Source: Acanthococcus lagerstroemiae (lineage: Eukaryota; Arthropoda; Insecta; Hemiptera; Eriococcidae). Taken from it: a stretch of DNA of 64,000 nucleotides. Below, in pieces: positions 40,159 through 54,700 of this stretch. Below the pieces are notes generated by a model. It did no database searches. It was given only the letters and a program-made list of their open reading frames with translations, and was not told the DNA's origin. The translations under genes were made by a program, and so were the position numbers. The DNA is taken from positions 1 through 64,000 of the forward strand of contig JAJSSI010000053.1 of NCBI GenBank assembly GCA_031841125.1. Reading direction: 5' to 3'. The stretch's first letter is position 1. Every line of letters starts with the position of its first letter.

Positions 40159-41649
40159 TCTAGGTCAATTAGGAAAAATTTTCACATTTGAGGAGATATA
40201 CATGCAGTAAATTATGAAGATCGCATTTCGGCCATAGCCCCCTCCCTAATTGTCCGTATGGGTCCATTCCGGTACCAAAATTCGTGGAAAAATACGGCCT
40301 TTCGATCCCCGCAAATTCCATTCCTCTAGGTCAATTAGGAAAAATTTTAATTTTTCAGGAGATATACATGCAGTAAATTATGAAGATCGCATTTCGGCCA
40401 TAGCCCCCTCCCTAATTGTCCGTATGGGTCCATTCCGGTACCAAAATTCGTGGAAAAATACGGCCTTTCGATCCCCGCAAATTCCATTCCTCTAGGTCAA
40501 TTAGGAAAAATTTTAATTTTTCAGGAGTATACATGCAGTAAATTATGAAGATCGCATTTCGGCCATAGCCCCCTCCCTAATTGTCCGTATGGGTCCATTC
40601 CGGTACCAAAATTCGTGGAAAAATACGGCCTTTCGATCCCCGCAAATTCCATTCCTCTAGGTCAATTAGGAAAAATTTTCACATTTGAGGAGATATACAT
40701 GCAGTAAATTATGAAGATCGCATTTCGGCCATAGCCCCCTCCCTAATTGTCCGTATGGGTCCATTCCGGTACCAAAATTCGTGGAAAAATACGGCCTTTC
40801 GATCCCCGCAAATTCCATTCCTCTAGGTCAATTAGGAAAAATTTTAATTTTTCAGGAGTATACATGCAGTAAATTATGAAGATCGCATTTCGGCCATAGC
40901 CCCCTCCCTAATTGTCCGTATGGGTCCATTCCGGTACCAAAATTCGTGGAAAAATACGGCCTTTCGATCCCCGCAAATTCCATCCCTCTAGGTCAATTAG
41001 GAAAAATTTTCACATTTGAGGAGATATACATGCAGTAAATTATGAAGATCGCATTTCGGCCATAGCCCCCTCCCTAATTGTCCGTATGGGTCCATTCCGG
41101 TACCAAAATTCGTGGAAAAATACGGCCTTTCGATCCCCGCAAATTCCATTCCTCTAGGTCAATTAGGAAAAATTTTCACATTTGAGGAGATATACATGCA
41201 GTAAATTATGAAGATCGCATTTCGGCCATAGCCCCCTCCCTAATTGTCCGTATGGGTCCATTCCGGTACCAAAATTCGTGGAAAAATACGGCCTTTCGAT
41301 CCCCGCAAATTCCATCCCTCTAGGTCAATTAGGAAAAATTTTTTACATTTGAGGAGATATACATGCAGTAAATTATGAAGATCGCATTTCGGCCATAGCC
41401 CCCTCCCTAATTGTCCGTATGGGTCCATTCCGGTACCAAAATTCGTGGAAAAATACGGCCTTTCGATCCCCGCAAATTCCATTCCTCTAGGTCAATTAGG
41501 AAAAATTTTAATTTGAGGAGTCATACATGCAGTAAATTATGAAGATCGCATTTCGGCCATAGCCCCCTCCCTAATTGTCCGTATGGGTCCATTCCGGTAC
41601 CAAAATTCGTGGAAAAATACGGCCTTTCGATCCCCGCAAATTCCATTCC

Positions 41650-41965
41650 TCTAGGTCAATTAGGAAAAATTTGAGGAGATATACATGCAGTAAATTATGA
41701 AGATCGCATTTCGGCCATAGCCCCCTCCCTAATTGTCCGTATGGGTCCATTCCGGTACCAAAATTCGTGGAAAAATACGGCCTTTCGATCCCCGCAAATT
41801 CCATCCCTCTAGGTCAATTAGGAAAAATTTGAGGAGATATACATGCAGTAAATTATGAAGATCGCATTTCGGCCATAGCCCCCTCCCTAATTGTCCGTAT
41901 GGGTCCATTCCGGTACCAAAATTCGTGGAAAAATACGGCCTTTCGATCCCCGCAAATTCCATTCC
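41650..41965 (+). repeat. Two adjacent short 158-bp monomers, same truncation
   Basis: Copies 41650-41807 and 41808-41965 both read aaaaatttgaggag. They share the truncation seen at 39845-40001 and lie 1.8 kb from it, which suggests local spread of one deletion event. Confidence 0.8.
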
Positions 41966-44900
41966 TCTAGGTCAATTAGGAAAAATTTTCACATTTGAGG
42001 AGATATACATGCAGTAAATTATGAAGATCGCATTTCGGCCATAGCCCCCTCCCTAATTGTCCGTATGGGTCCATTCCGGTACCAAAATTCGTGGAAAAAT
42101 ACGGCCTTTCGATCCCCGCAAATTCCATTCCTCTAGGTCAATTAGGAAAAATTTTAATTTTTGAGGAGATATACATGCAGTAAATTATGAAGATCGCATT
42201 TCGGCCATAGCCCCCTCCCTAATTGTCCGTATGGGTCCATTCCGGTACCAAAATTCGTGGAAAAATACGGCCTTTCGATCCCCGCAAATTCCATTCCTCT
42301 AGGTCAATTAGGAAAAATTTTTTAATTTTGAGGAGATATACATGGTAAATTATGAAGATCGCATTTCGGCCATAGCCCCCTCCCTAATTGTCCGTATGGG
42401 TCCATTCCGGTACCAAAATTCGTGGAAAAATACGGCCTTTCGATCCCCGCAAATTCCATTCCTCTAGGTCAATTAGGAAAAATTTTCACATTTGAGGAGA
42501 TATACATGCAGTAAATTATGAAGATCGCATTTCGGCCATAGCCCCCTCCCTAATTGTCCGTATGGGTCCATTCCGGTACCAAAATTCGTGGAAAAATACG
42601 GCCTTTCGATCCCCGCAAATTCCATTCCTCTAGGTCAATTAGGAAAAATTTTAATTTTTCAGGATCATACATGCAGTAAATTATGAAGATCGCATTTCGG
42701 CCATAGCCCCCTCCCTAATTGTCCGTATGGGTCCATTCCGGTACCAAATTCGTGGAAAAATACGGCCTTTCGATCCCCGCAAATTCCATCCCTCTAGGTC
42801 AATTAGGAAAAATTTTCACATTTGAGGAGATATACATGCAGTAAATTATGAAGATCGCATTTCGGCCATAGCCCCCTCCCTAATTGTCCGTATGGGTCCA
42901 TTCCGGTACCAAAATTCGTGGAAAAATACGGCCTTTCGATCCCCGCAAATTCCATTCCTCTAGGTCAATTAGGAAAAATTTTCACATTGAGGAGATATAC
43001 ATGCAGTAAATTATGAAGATCGCATTTCGGCCATAGCCCCCTCCCTAATTGTCCGTATGGGTCCATTCCGGTACCAAAATTCGTGGAAAAATACGGCCTT
43101 TCGATCCCCGCAAATTCCATTCCCTCTAGGTCAATTAGGAAAAATTTTCACATTTGAGGAGATATACATGCAGTAAATTATGAAGATCGCATTTCGGCCA
43201 TAGCCCCCTCCCTAATTGTCCGTATGGGTCCATTCCGGTACCAAAATTCGTGGAAAAATACGGCCTTTCGATCCCCGCAAATTCCATTCCTCTAGGTCAA
43301 TTAGGAAAAATTTTAATTTTCAGATCATACATGCAGTAAATTATGAAGATCGCATTTCGGCCATAGCCCCCTCCCTAATTGTCCGTATGGGTCCATTCCG
43401 GTACCAAAATTCGTGGAAAAATACGGCCTTTCGATCCCCGCAAATTCCATCCCTCTAGGTCAATTAGGAAAAATTTCACATTTGAGGAGATATACATGCA
43501 GTAAATTATGAAGATCGCATTTCGGCCATAGCCCCCTCCCTAATTGTCCGTATGGGTCCATTCCGGTACCAAAATTCGTGGAAAAATACGGCCTTTCGAT
43601 CCCCGCAAATTCCATTCCTCTAGGTCAATTAGGAAAAATTTTAATTTTTCAGTAGTATACATGCAGTAAATTATGAAGATCGCATTTCGGCCATAGCCCC
43701 CTCCCTAATTGTCCGTATGGGTCCATTCCGGTACCAAAATTCGTGGAAAAATACGGCCTTTCGATCCCCGCAAATTCCATCCCTCTAGGTCAATTAGGAA
43801 AAATTTTTACATTTGAGGAGATATACATGCAGTAAATTATGAAGATCGCATTTCGGCCATAGCCCCCTCCCTAATTGTCCGTATGGGTCCATTCCGGTAC
43901 CAAAATTCGTGGAAAAATACGGCCTTTCGATCCCCGCAAATTCCATCCCTCTAGGTCAATTAGGAAAAATTTTCACATTTGAGGAGATATACATGCAGTA
44001 AATTATGAAGATCGCATTTCGGCCATAGCCCCCTCCCTAATTGTCCGTATGGGTCCATTCCGGTACCAAAATTCGTGGAAAAATACGGCCTTTCGATCCC
44101 CGCAAATTCCATCCTCTAGGTCAATTAGGAAAAATTTTCACATTTGAGGAGATATACATGCAGTAAATTATGAAGATCGCATTTCGGCCATAGCCCCCTC
44201 CCTAATTGTCCGTATGGGTCCATTCCGGTACCAAAATTCGTGGAAAAATACGGCCTTTCGATCCCCGCAAATTCCATTCCTCTAGGTCAATTAGGAAAAA
44301 TTTTAATTTTTCAGGAGTCATACATGCAGTAAATTATGAAGATCGCATTTCGGCCATAGCCCCCTCCCTAATTGTCCGTATGGGTCCATTCCGGTACCAA
44401 AATTCGTGGAAAAATACGGCCTTTCGATCCCCGCAAATTCCATTCCTCTAGGTCAATTAGGAAAAATTTTAATTTTGAGGAGTATACATGCAGTAAATTA
44501 TGAAGATCGCATTTCGGCCATAGCCCCCTCCCTAATTGTCCGTATGGGTCCATTCCGGTACCAAAATTCGTGGAAAAATACGGCCTTTCGATCCCCGCAA
44601 ATTCCATTCCTCTAGGTCAATTAGGAAAAATTTTAATTTTTGAGGAGATATACATGCAGTAAATTATGAAGATCGCATTTCGGCCATAGCCCCCTCCCTA
44701 ATTGTCCGTATGGGTCCATTCCGGTACCAAAATTCGTGGAAAAATACGGCCTTTCGATCCCCGCAAATTCCATCCCTCTAGGTCAATTAGGAAAAATTTT
44801 CACATTTGAGGAGATATACATGCAGTAAATTATGAAGATCGCATTTCGGCCATAGCCCCCTCCCTAATTGTCCGTATGGGTCCATTCCGGTACCAAAATT

Positions 44901-45773
44901 CGTGGAAAAATACGGCCTTTCGATCCCCGCAAATTCCATTCCTCTAGGTCAATTAGGAAAAATTTTCACATTTGAGGAGATATACATGCAGTAAATTATG
45001 AAGATCGCATTTCGGCCATAGCCCCCTCCCTAATTGTCCGTATGGGTCCATTCCGGTACCAAAATTCGTGGAAAAATACGGCCTTTCGATCCCCGCAAAT
45101 TCCATCCCTCTAGGTCAATTAGGAAAAATTTTTTACATTTGAGGAGATATACATGCAGTAAATTATGAAGATCGCATTTCGGCCATAGCCCCCTCCCTAA
45201 TTGTCCGTATGGGTCCATTCCGGTACCAAAATTCGTGGAAAAATACGGCCTTTCGATCCCCGCAAATTCCATTCCTCTAGGTCAATTAGGAAAAATTTTA
45301 ATTTTTCAGTAGTATACATGCAGTAAATTATGAAGATCGCATTTCGGCCATAGCCCCCTCCCTAATTGTCCGTATGGGTCCATTCCGGTACCAAAATTCG
45401 TGGAAAAATACGGCCTTTCGATCCCCGCAAATTCCATCCCTCTAGGTCAATTAGGAAAAATTTTTACATTTGAGGAGATATACATGCAGTAAATTATGAA
45501 GATCGCATTTCGGCCATAGCCCCCTCCCTAATTGTCCGTATGGGTCCATTCCGGTACCAAAATTCGTGGAAAAATACGGCCTTTCGATCCCCGCAAATTC
45601 CATCCCTCTAGGTCAATTAGGAAAAATTTTTTACATTTGAGGAGATATACATGCAGTAAATTATGAAGATCGCATTTCGGCCATAGCCCCCTCCCTAATT
45701 GTCCGTATGGGTCCATTCCGGTACCAAAATTCGTGGAAAAATACGGCCTTTCGATCCCCGCAAATTCCATCCC

Positions 45774-45930
45774 TCTAGGTCAATTAGGAAAAATTGAGGA
45801 GATATACATGCAGTAAATTATGAAGATCGCATTTCGGCCATAGCCCCCTCCCTAATTGTCCGTATGGGTCCATTCCGGTACCAAAATTCGTGGAAAAATA
45901 CGGCCTTTCGATCCCCGCAAATTCCATTCC
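45774..45930 (+). repeat. Single short 157-bp monomer
   Basis: It reads aaaaattgaggagatatac, the same truncation as 40002-40158, following a class IV copy. It is an isolated copy between the two clusters of short units. Confidence 0.8.
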
Positions 45931-46260
45931 TCTAGGTCAATTAGGAAAAATTTTCACATTTGAGGAGATATACATGCAGTAAATTATGAAGATCGCATTT
46001 CGGCCATAGCCCCCTCCCTAATTGTCCGTATGGGTCCATTCCGGTACCAAAATTCGTGGAAAAATACGGCCTTTCGATCCCCGCAAATTCCATTCCTCTA
46101 GGTCAATTAGGAAAAATTTTAATTTTTGAGAGTATACATGCAGTAAATTATGAAGATCGCATTTCGGCCATAGCCCCCTCCCTAATTGTCCGTATGGGTC
46201 CATTCCGGTACCAAAATTCGTGGAAAAATACGGCCTTTCGATCCCCGCAAATTCCATCCC

Positions 46261-48738
46261 TCTAGGTCAATTAGGAAAAATTTTAATTTTGAGGAGATAT
46301 ACATGAGTAAATTATGAAGATCGCATTTCGGCCATAGCCCCCTCCCTAATTGTCCGTATGGGTCCATTCCGGTACCAAAATTCGTGGAAAAATACGGCCT
46401 TTCGATCCCCGCAAATTCCATCCCTCTAGGTCAATTAGGAAAAATTTTTTACATTTGAGGAGATATACATGCAGTAAATTATGAAGATCGCATTTCGGCC
46501 ATAGCCCCCTCCCTAATTGTCCGTATGGGTCCATTCCGGTACCAAAATTCGTGGAAAAATACGGCCTTTCGATCCCCGCAAATTCCATTCCTCTAGGTCA
46601 ATTAGGAAAAATTTTCACATTTGAGGAGATATACATGCAGTAAATTATGAAGATCGCATTTCGGCCATAGCCCCCTCCCTAATTGTCCGTATGGGTCCAT
46701 TCCGGTACCAAAATTCGTGGAAAAATACGGCCTTTCGATCCCCGCAAATTCCATTCCTCTAGGTCAATTAGGAAAAATTTTAATTTTTCAGGAGTCATAC
46801 ATGCAGTAAATTATGAAGATCGCATTTCGGCCATAGCCCCCTCCCTAATTGTCCGTATGGGTCCATTCCGGTACCAAAATTCGTGGAAAAATACGGCCTT
46901 TCGATCCCCGCAAATTCCATTCCTCTAGGTCAATTAGGAAAAATTTTCACATTTGAGGAGATATACATGCAGTAAATTATGAAGATCGCATTTCGGCCAT
47001 AGCCCCCTCCCTAATTGTCCGTATGGGTCCATTCCGGTACCAAAATTCGTGGAAAAATACGGCCTTTCGATCCCCGCAAATTCCATTCCTCTAGGTCAAT
47101 TAGGAAAAATTTTAATTTTTGAGATATACATGAGTAAATTATGAAGATCGCATTTCGGCCATAGCCCCCTCCCTAATTGTCCGTATGGGTCCATTCCGGT
47201 ACCAAAATTCGTGGAAAAATACGGCCTTTCGATCCCCGCAAATTCCATTCCTCTAGGTCAATTAGGAAAAATTTTAATTTTTGAGGAGATATACATGCAG
47301 TAAATTATGAAGATCGCATTTCGGCCATAGCCCCCTCCCTAATTGTCCGTATGGGTCCATTCCGGTACCAAAATTCGTGGAAAAATACGGCCTTTCGATC
47401 CCCGCAAATTCCATTCCTCTAGGTCAATTAGGAAAAATTTTAATTTTTGAGGAGATATACATGAGTAAATTATGAAGATCGCATTTCGGCCATAGCCCCC
47501 TCCCTAATTGTCCGTATGGGTCCATTCCGGTACCAAAATTCGTGGAAAAATACGGCCTTTCGATCCCCGCAAATTCCATTCCTCTAGGTCAATTAGGAAA
47601 AATTTTAATTTGAGGAGATATACATGAGTAAATTATGAAGATCGCATTTCGGCCATAGCCCCCTCCCTAATTGTCCGTATGGGTCCATTCCGGTACCAAA
47701 ATTCGTGGAAAAATACGGCCTTTCGATCCCCGCAAATTCCATTCCTCTAGGTCAATTAGGAAAAATTTTAATTTTTGAGGAGTATACTGCAGTAAATTAT
47801 GAAGATCGCATTTCGGCCATAGCCCCCTCCCTAATTGTCCGTATGGGTCCATTCCGGTACCAAAATTCGTGGAAAAATACGGCCTTTCGATCCCCGCAAA
47901 TTCCATCCCTCTAGGTCAATTAGGAAAAATTTCACATTTGAGGAGATATACATGCAGTAAATTATGAAGATCGCATTTCGGCCATAGCCCCCTCCCTAAT
48001 TGTCCGTATGGGTCCATTCCGGTACCAAAATTCGTGGAAAAATACGGCCTTTCGATCCCCGCAAATTCCATCCCTCTAGGTCAATTAGGAAAAATTTTTT
48101 ACATTTGAGGAGATATACATGCAGTAAATTATGAAGATCGCATTTCGGCCATAGCCCCCTCCCTAATTGTCCGTATGGGTCCATTCCGGTACCAAAATTC
48201 GTGGAAAAATACGGCCTTTCGATCCCCGCAAATTCCATCCCTCTAGGTCAATTAGGAAAAATTTTCACATTTGAGGAGATATACATGCAGTAAATTATGA
48301 AGATCGCATTTCGGCCATAGCCCCCTCCCTAATTGTCCGTATGGGTCCATTCCGGTACCAAAATTCGTGGAAAAATACGGCCTTTCGATCCCCGCAAATT
48401 CCATTCCTCTAGGTCAATTAGGAAAAATTTTTTACATTTGAGGAGATATACATGCAGTAAATTATGAAGATCGCATTTCGGCCATAGCCCCCTCCCTAAT
48501 TGTCCGTATGGGTCCATTCCGGTACCAAAATTCGTGGAAAAATACGGCCTTTCGATCCCCGCAAATTCCATTCCTCTAGGTCAATTAGGAAAAATTTTTT
48601 ATTCAGGAGTATATACATGAGTAAATTATGAAGATCGCATTTCGGCCATAGCCCCCTCCCTAATTGTCCGTATGGGTCCATTCCGGTACCAAAATTCGTG
48701 GAAAAATACGGCCTTTCGATCCCCGCAAATTCCATTCC
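46261..48738 (+). repeat. Stretch enriched in acatgagtaaatt copies
   Basis: Five copies in this 2.5-kb stretch (near 46305, 47130, 47461, 47625 and 48617) lost two bases of catgcag to give catgag. Elsewhere the form is scattered (near 12938, 23191, 24179, 35750, 38564, 53246, 55729, 56704, 62643). The left parts of their variable segments differ between copies, so the deletion has been combined with several classes. One further copy at 47788 reads tactgcag. Confidence 0.7.
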
Positions 48739-51700
48739 TCTAGGTCAATTAGGAAAAATTTTAATTTTGAGGAGTATACATGCAGTAAATTATGAAGATC
48801 GCATTTCGGCCATAGCCCCCTCCCTAATTGTCCGTATGGGTCCATTCCGGTACCAAAATTCGTGGAAAAATACGGCCTTTCGATCCCCGCAAATTCCATT
48901 CCTCTAGGTCAATTAGGAAAAATTTTCACATTTGAGGAGATATACATGCAGTAAATTATGAAGATCGCATTTCGGCCATAGCCCCCTCCCTAATTGTCCG
49001 TATGGGTCCATTCCGGTACCAAAATTCGTGGAAAAATACGGCCTTTCGATCCCCGCAAATTCCATTCCTCTAGGTCAATTAGGAAAAATTTTAATTTTTG
49101 AGGAGATATACATGCAGTAAATTATGAAGATCGCATTTCGGCCATAGCCCCCTCCCTAATTGTCCGTATGGGTCCATTCCGGTACCAAAATTCGTGGAAA
49201 AATACGGCCTTTCGATCCCCGCAAATTCCATCCCTCTAGGTCAATTAGGAAAAATTTTTACATTTGAGGAGATATACATGCTGTAAATTATGAAGATCGC
49301 ATTTCGGCCATAGCCCCCTCCCTAATTGTCCGTATGGGTCCATTCCGGTACCAAAATTCGTGGAAAAATACGGCCTTTCGATCCCCGCAAATTCCATTCC
49401 TCTAGGTCAATTAGGAAAAATTTAATTATTCAGGAGTATACATGCAGTAAATTATGAAGATCGCATTTCGGCCATAGCCCCCTCCCTAATTGTCCGTATG
49501 GGTCCATTCCGGTACCAAAATTCGTGGAAAAATACGGCCTTTCGATCCCCGCAAATTCCATTCCTCTAGGTCAATTAGGAAAAATTTTAATTTTTCAGGA
49601 GTATACATGCAGTAAATTATGAAGATCGCATTTCGGCCATAGCCCCCTCCCTAATTGTCCGTATGGGTCCATTCCGGTACCAAAATTCGTGGAAAAATAC
49701 GGCCTTTCGATCCCCGCAAATTCCATTCCTCTAGGTCAATTAGGAAAAATTTTAATTTTTGAGGAGTCATACATGCAGTAAATTATGAAGATCGCATTTC
49801 GGCCATAGCCCCCTCCCTAATTGTCCGTATGGGTCCATTCCGGTACCAAAATTCGTGGAAAAATACGGCCTTTCGATCCCCGCAAATTCCATCCCTAGGT
49901 CAATTAGGAAAAATTTTCACATTTGAGGAGATATACATGCAGTAAATTATGAAGATCGCATTTCGGCCATAGCCCCCTCCCTAATTGTCCGTATGGGTCC
50001 ATTCCGGTACCAAAATTCGTGGAAAAATACGGCCTTTCGATCCCCGCAAATTCCATTCCTCTAGGTCAATTAGGAAAAATTTTAATTTGAGGAGTATACA
50101 TGCAGTAAATTATGAAGATCGCATTTCGGCCATAGCCCCCTCCCTAATTGTCCGTATGGGTCCATTCCGGTACCAAAATTCGTGGAAAAATACGGCCTTT
50201 CGATCCCCGCAAATTCCATTCCTCTAGGTCAATTAGGAAAAATTTTAATTTTTGAGGAGATATACATGCAGTAAATTATGAAGATCGCATTTCGGCCATA
50301 GCCCCCTCCCTAATTGTCCGTATGGGTCCATTCCGGTACCAAAATTCGTGGAAAAATACGGCCTTTCGATCCCCGCAAATTCCATCCCTCTAGGTCAATT
50401 AGGAAAAATTTTCACATTTGAGGAGATATACATGCAGTAAATTATGAAGATCGCATTTCGGCCATAGCCCCTCCCTAATTGTCCGTATGGGTCCATTCCG
50501 GTACCAAAATTCGTGGAAAAATACGGCCTTTCGATCCCCGCAAATTCCATCCCTCTAGGTCAATTAGGAAAATTTTCACATTTGAGGAGATATACATGCA
50601 GTAAATTATGAAGATCGCATTTCGGCCATAGCCCCCTCCCTAATTGTCCGTATGGGTCCATTCCGGTACCAAAATTCGTGGAAAAATACGGCCTTTCGAT
50701 CCCCGCAAATTCCATCCCTCTAGGTCAATTAGGAAAAATTTTCACATTTGAGGAGATATACATGCAGTAAATTATGAAGATCGCATTTCGGCCATAGCCC
50801 CCTCCCTAATTGTCCGTATGGGTCCATTCCGGTACCAAAATTCGTGGAAAAATACGGCCTTTCGATCCCCGCAAATTCCATTCCTCTAGGTCAATTAGGA
50901 AAAATTTTAATTTTGAGGATCATACATGCAGTAAATTATGAAGATCGCATTTCGGCCATAGCCCCCTCCCTAATTGTCCGTATGGGTCCATTCCGGTACC
51001 AAAATTCGTGGAAAAATACGGCCTTTCGATCCCCGCAAATTCCATTCCTCTAGGTCAATTAGGAAAAATTTTCACATTTGAGGAGATATACATGCAGTAA
51101 ATTATGAAGATCGCATTTCGGCCATAGCCCCCTCCCTAATTGTCCGTATGGGTCCATTCCGGTACCAAAATTCGTGGAAAAATACGGCCTTTCGATCCCC
51201 GCAAATTCCATCCTCTAGGTCAATTAGGAAAAATTTTACATTTGAGGAGATATACATGCAGTAAATTATGAAGATCGCATTTCGGCCATAGCCCCCTCCC
51301 TAATTGTCCGTATGGGTCCATTCCGGTACCAAAATTCGTGGAAAAATACGGCCTTTCGATCCCCGCAAATTCCATTCCTCTAGGTCAATTAGGAAAAATT
51401 TTCACATTTGAGGAGATATACATGCAGTAAATTATGAAGATCGCATTTCGGCCATAGCCCCCTCCCTAATTGTCCGTATGGGTCCATTCCGGTACCAAAA
51501 TTCGTGGAAAAATACGGCCTTTCGATCCCCGCAAATTCCATTCCTCTAGGTCAATTAGGAAAAATTTTAATTTTTCAGGAGTCATACATGGAGTAAATTA
51601 TGAAGATCGCATTTCGGCCATAGCCCCCTCCCTAATTGTCCGTATGGGTCCATTCCGGTACCAAAATTCGTGGAAAAATACGGCCTTTCGATCCCGCAAA

Positions 51701-54700
51701 TTCCATTCCTCTAGGTCAATTAGGAAAAATTTTCACATTTGAGGAGATATACATGCAGTAAATTATGAAGATCGCATTTCGGCCATAGCCCCCTCCCTAA
51801 TTGTCCGTATGGGTCCATTCCGGTACCAAAATTCGTGGAAAAATACGGCCTTTCGATCCCCGCAAATTCCATTCCTCTAGGTCAATTAGGAAAAATTTTC
51901 ACATTTGAGGAGATATACATGCAGTAAATTATGAAGATCGCATTTCGGCCATAGCCCCCTCCCTAATTGTCCGTATGGGTCCATTCCGGTACCAAAATTC
52001 GTGGAAAAATACGGCCTTTCGATCCCCGCAAATTCCATTCCTCTAGGTCAATTAGGAAAAATTTTTAATTTTGAGGAGTATACATGCAGTAAATTATGAA
52101 GATCGCATTTCGGCCATAGCCCCCTCCCTAATTGTCCGTATGGGTCCATTCCGGTACCAAAATTCGTGGAAAAATACGGCCTTTCGATCCCCGCAAATTC
52201 CATCCCTCTAGGTCAATTAGGAAAAATTTTTTACATTTGAGGAGATATACATGCAGTAAATTATGAAGATCGCATTTCGGCCATAGCCCCCTCCCTAATT
52301 GTCCGTATGGGTCCATTCCGGTACCAAAATTCGTGGAAAAATACGGCCTTTCGATCCCCGCAAATTCCATCCCTCTAGGTCAATTAGGAAAAATTTTCAC
52401 ATTTGAGGAGATATACATGCAGTAAATTATGAAGATCGCATTTCGGCCATAGCCCCCTCCCTAATTGTCCGTATGGGTCCATTCCGGTACCAAAATTCGT
52501 GGAAAAATACGGCCTTTCGATCCCCGCAAATTCCATCCTCTAGGTCAATTAGGAAAAATTTTTTACATTTGAGGAGATATACATGCAGTAAATTATGAAG
52601 ATCGCATTTCGGCCATAGCCCCCTCCCTAATTGTCCGTATGGGTCCATTCCGGTACCAAAATTCGTGGAAAAATACGGCCTTTCGATCCCCGCAAATTCC
52701 ATTCCCTCTAGGTCAATTAGGAAAAATTTTATTTTTCAGGAGTCATATACTGGAGTAAATTATGAAGATCGCATTTCGGCCATAGCCCCCTCCCTAATTG
52801 TCCGTATGGGTCCATTCCGGTACCAAAATTCGTGGAAAAATACGGCCTTTCGATCCCCGCAAATTCCATTCCTCTAGGTCAATTAGGAAAAATTTTAATT
52901 TTGAGGAGTATACATGCAGTAAATTATGAAGATCGCATTTCGGCCATAGCCCCCTCCCTAATTGTCCGTATGGGTCCATTCCGGTACCAAAATTCGTGGA
53001 AAAATACGGCCTTTCGATCCCCGCAAATTCCATCCCTCTAGGTCAATTAGGAAAAATTTTTCACATTTGAGGAGATATACATGCAGTAAATTATGAAGAT
53101 CGCATTTCGGCCATAGCCCCCTCCCTAATTGTCCGTATGGGTCCATTCCGGTACCAAAATTCGTGGAAAAATACGGCCTTTCGATCCCCGCAAATTCCAT
53201 TCCTCTAGGTCAATTAGGAAAAATTTTAATTTTGAGGAGATATACATGAGTAAATTATGAAGATCGCATTTCGGCCATAGCCCCCTCCCTAATTGTCCGT
53301 ATGGGTCCATTCCGGTACCAAAATTCGTGGAAAAATACGGCCTTTCGATCCCCGCAAATTCCATTCCTCTAGGTCAATTAGGAAAAATTTTAACATTTGA
53401 GGAGTATACATGCAGTAAATTATGAAGATCGCATTTCGGCCATAGCCCCCTCCCTAATTGTCCGTATGGGTCCATTCCGGTACCAAAATTCGTGGAAAAA
53501 TACGGCCTTTCGATCCCCGCAAATTCCATCCCTCTAGGTCAATTAGGAAAAATTTTCACATTGAGGAGATATACATGCAGTAAATTATGAAGATCGCATT
53601 TCGGCCATAGCCCCCTCCCTAATTGTCCGTATGGGTCCATTCCGGTACCAAAATTCGTGGAAAAATACGGCCTTTCGATCCCCGCAAATTCCATCCCTCT
53701 AGGTCAATTAGGAAAAATTTTCACATTTGAGGAGATATACATGCAGTAAATTATGAAGATCGCATTTCGGCCATAGCCCCCTCCCTAATTGTCCGTATGG
53801 GTCCATTCCGGTACCAAAATTCGTGGAAAAATACGGCCTTTCGATCCCCGCAAATTCCATCCCTCTAGGTCAATTAGGAAAAATTTTCACATTTGAGGAG
53901 ATATACATGCAGTAAATTATGAAGATCGCATTTCGGCCATAGCCCCCTCCCTAATTGTCCGTATGGGTCCATTCCGGTACCAAAATTCGTGGAAAAATAC
54001 GGCCTTTCGATCCCCGCAAATTCCATTCCTCTAGGTCAATTAGGAAAAATTTTCATTTTTGAGGAGTATACATGCAGTAAATTATGAAGATCGCATTTCG
54101 GCCATAGCCCCCTCCCTAATTGTCCGTATGGGTCCATTCCGGTACCAAAATTCGTGGAAAAATACGGCCTTTCGATCCCCGCAAATTCCATTCCTCTAGG
54201 TCAATTAGGAAAAATTTTCACATTTGAGGAGATATACATGCAGTAAATTATGAAGATCGCATTTCGGCCATAGCCCCCTCCCTAATTGTCCGTATGGGTC
54301 CATTCCGGTACCAAAATTCGTGGAAAAATACGGCCTTTCGATCCCCGCAAATTCCATTCCTCTAGGTCAATTAGGAAAAATTTTCACATTTGAGGAGATA
54401 TACATGCAGTAAATTATGAAGATCGCATTTCGGCCATAGCCCCCCCTCCTAATTGTCCGTATGGGTCCATTCCGGTACCAAAATTCGTGGAAAAATACGG
54501 CCTTTCGATCCCCGCAAATTCCATCCCTCTAGGTCAATTAGGAAAATTTTTTACATTTGAGGAGATATACATGCAGTAAATTATGAAGATCGCATTTCGG
54601 CCATAGCCCCCTCCCTAATTGTCCGTATGGGTCCATTCCGGTACCAAAATTCGTGGAAAAATACGGCCTTTCGATCCCCGCAAATTCCATTCCTCTAGGT

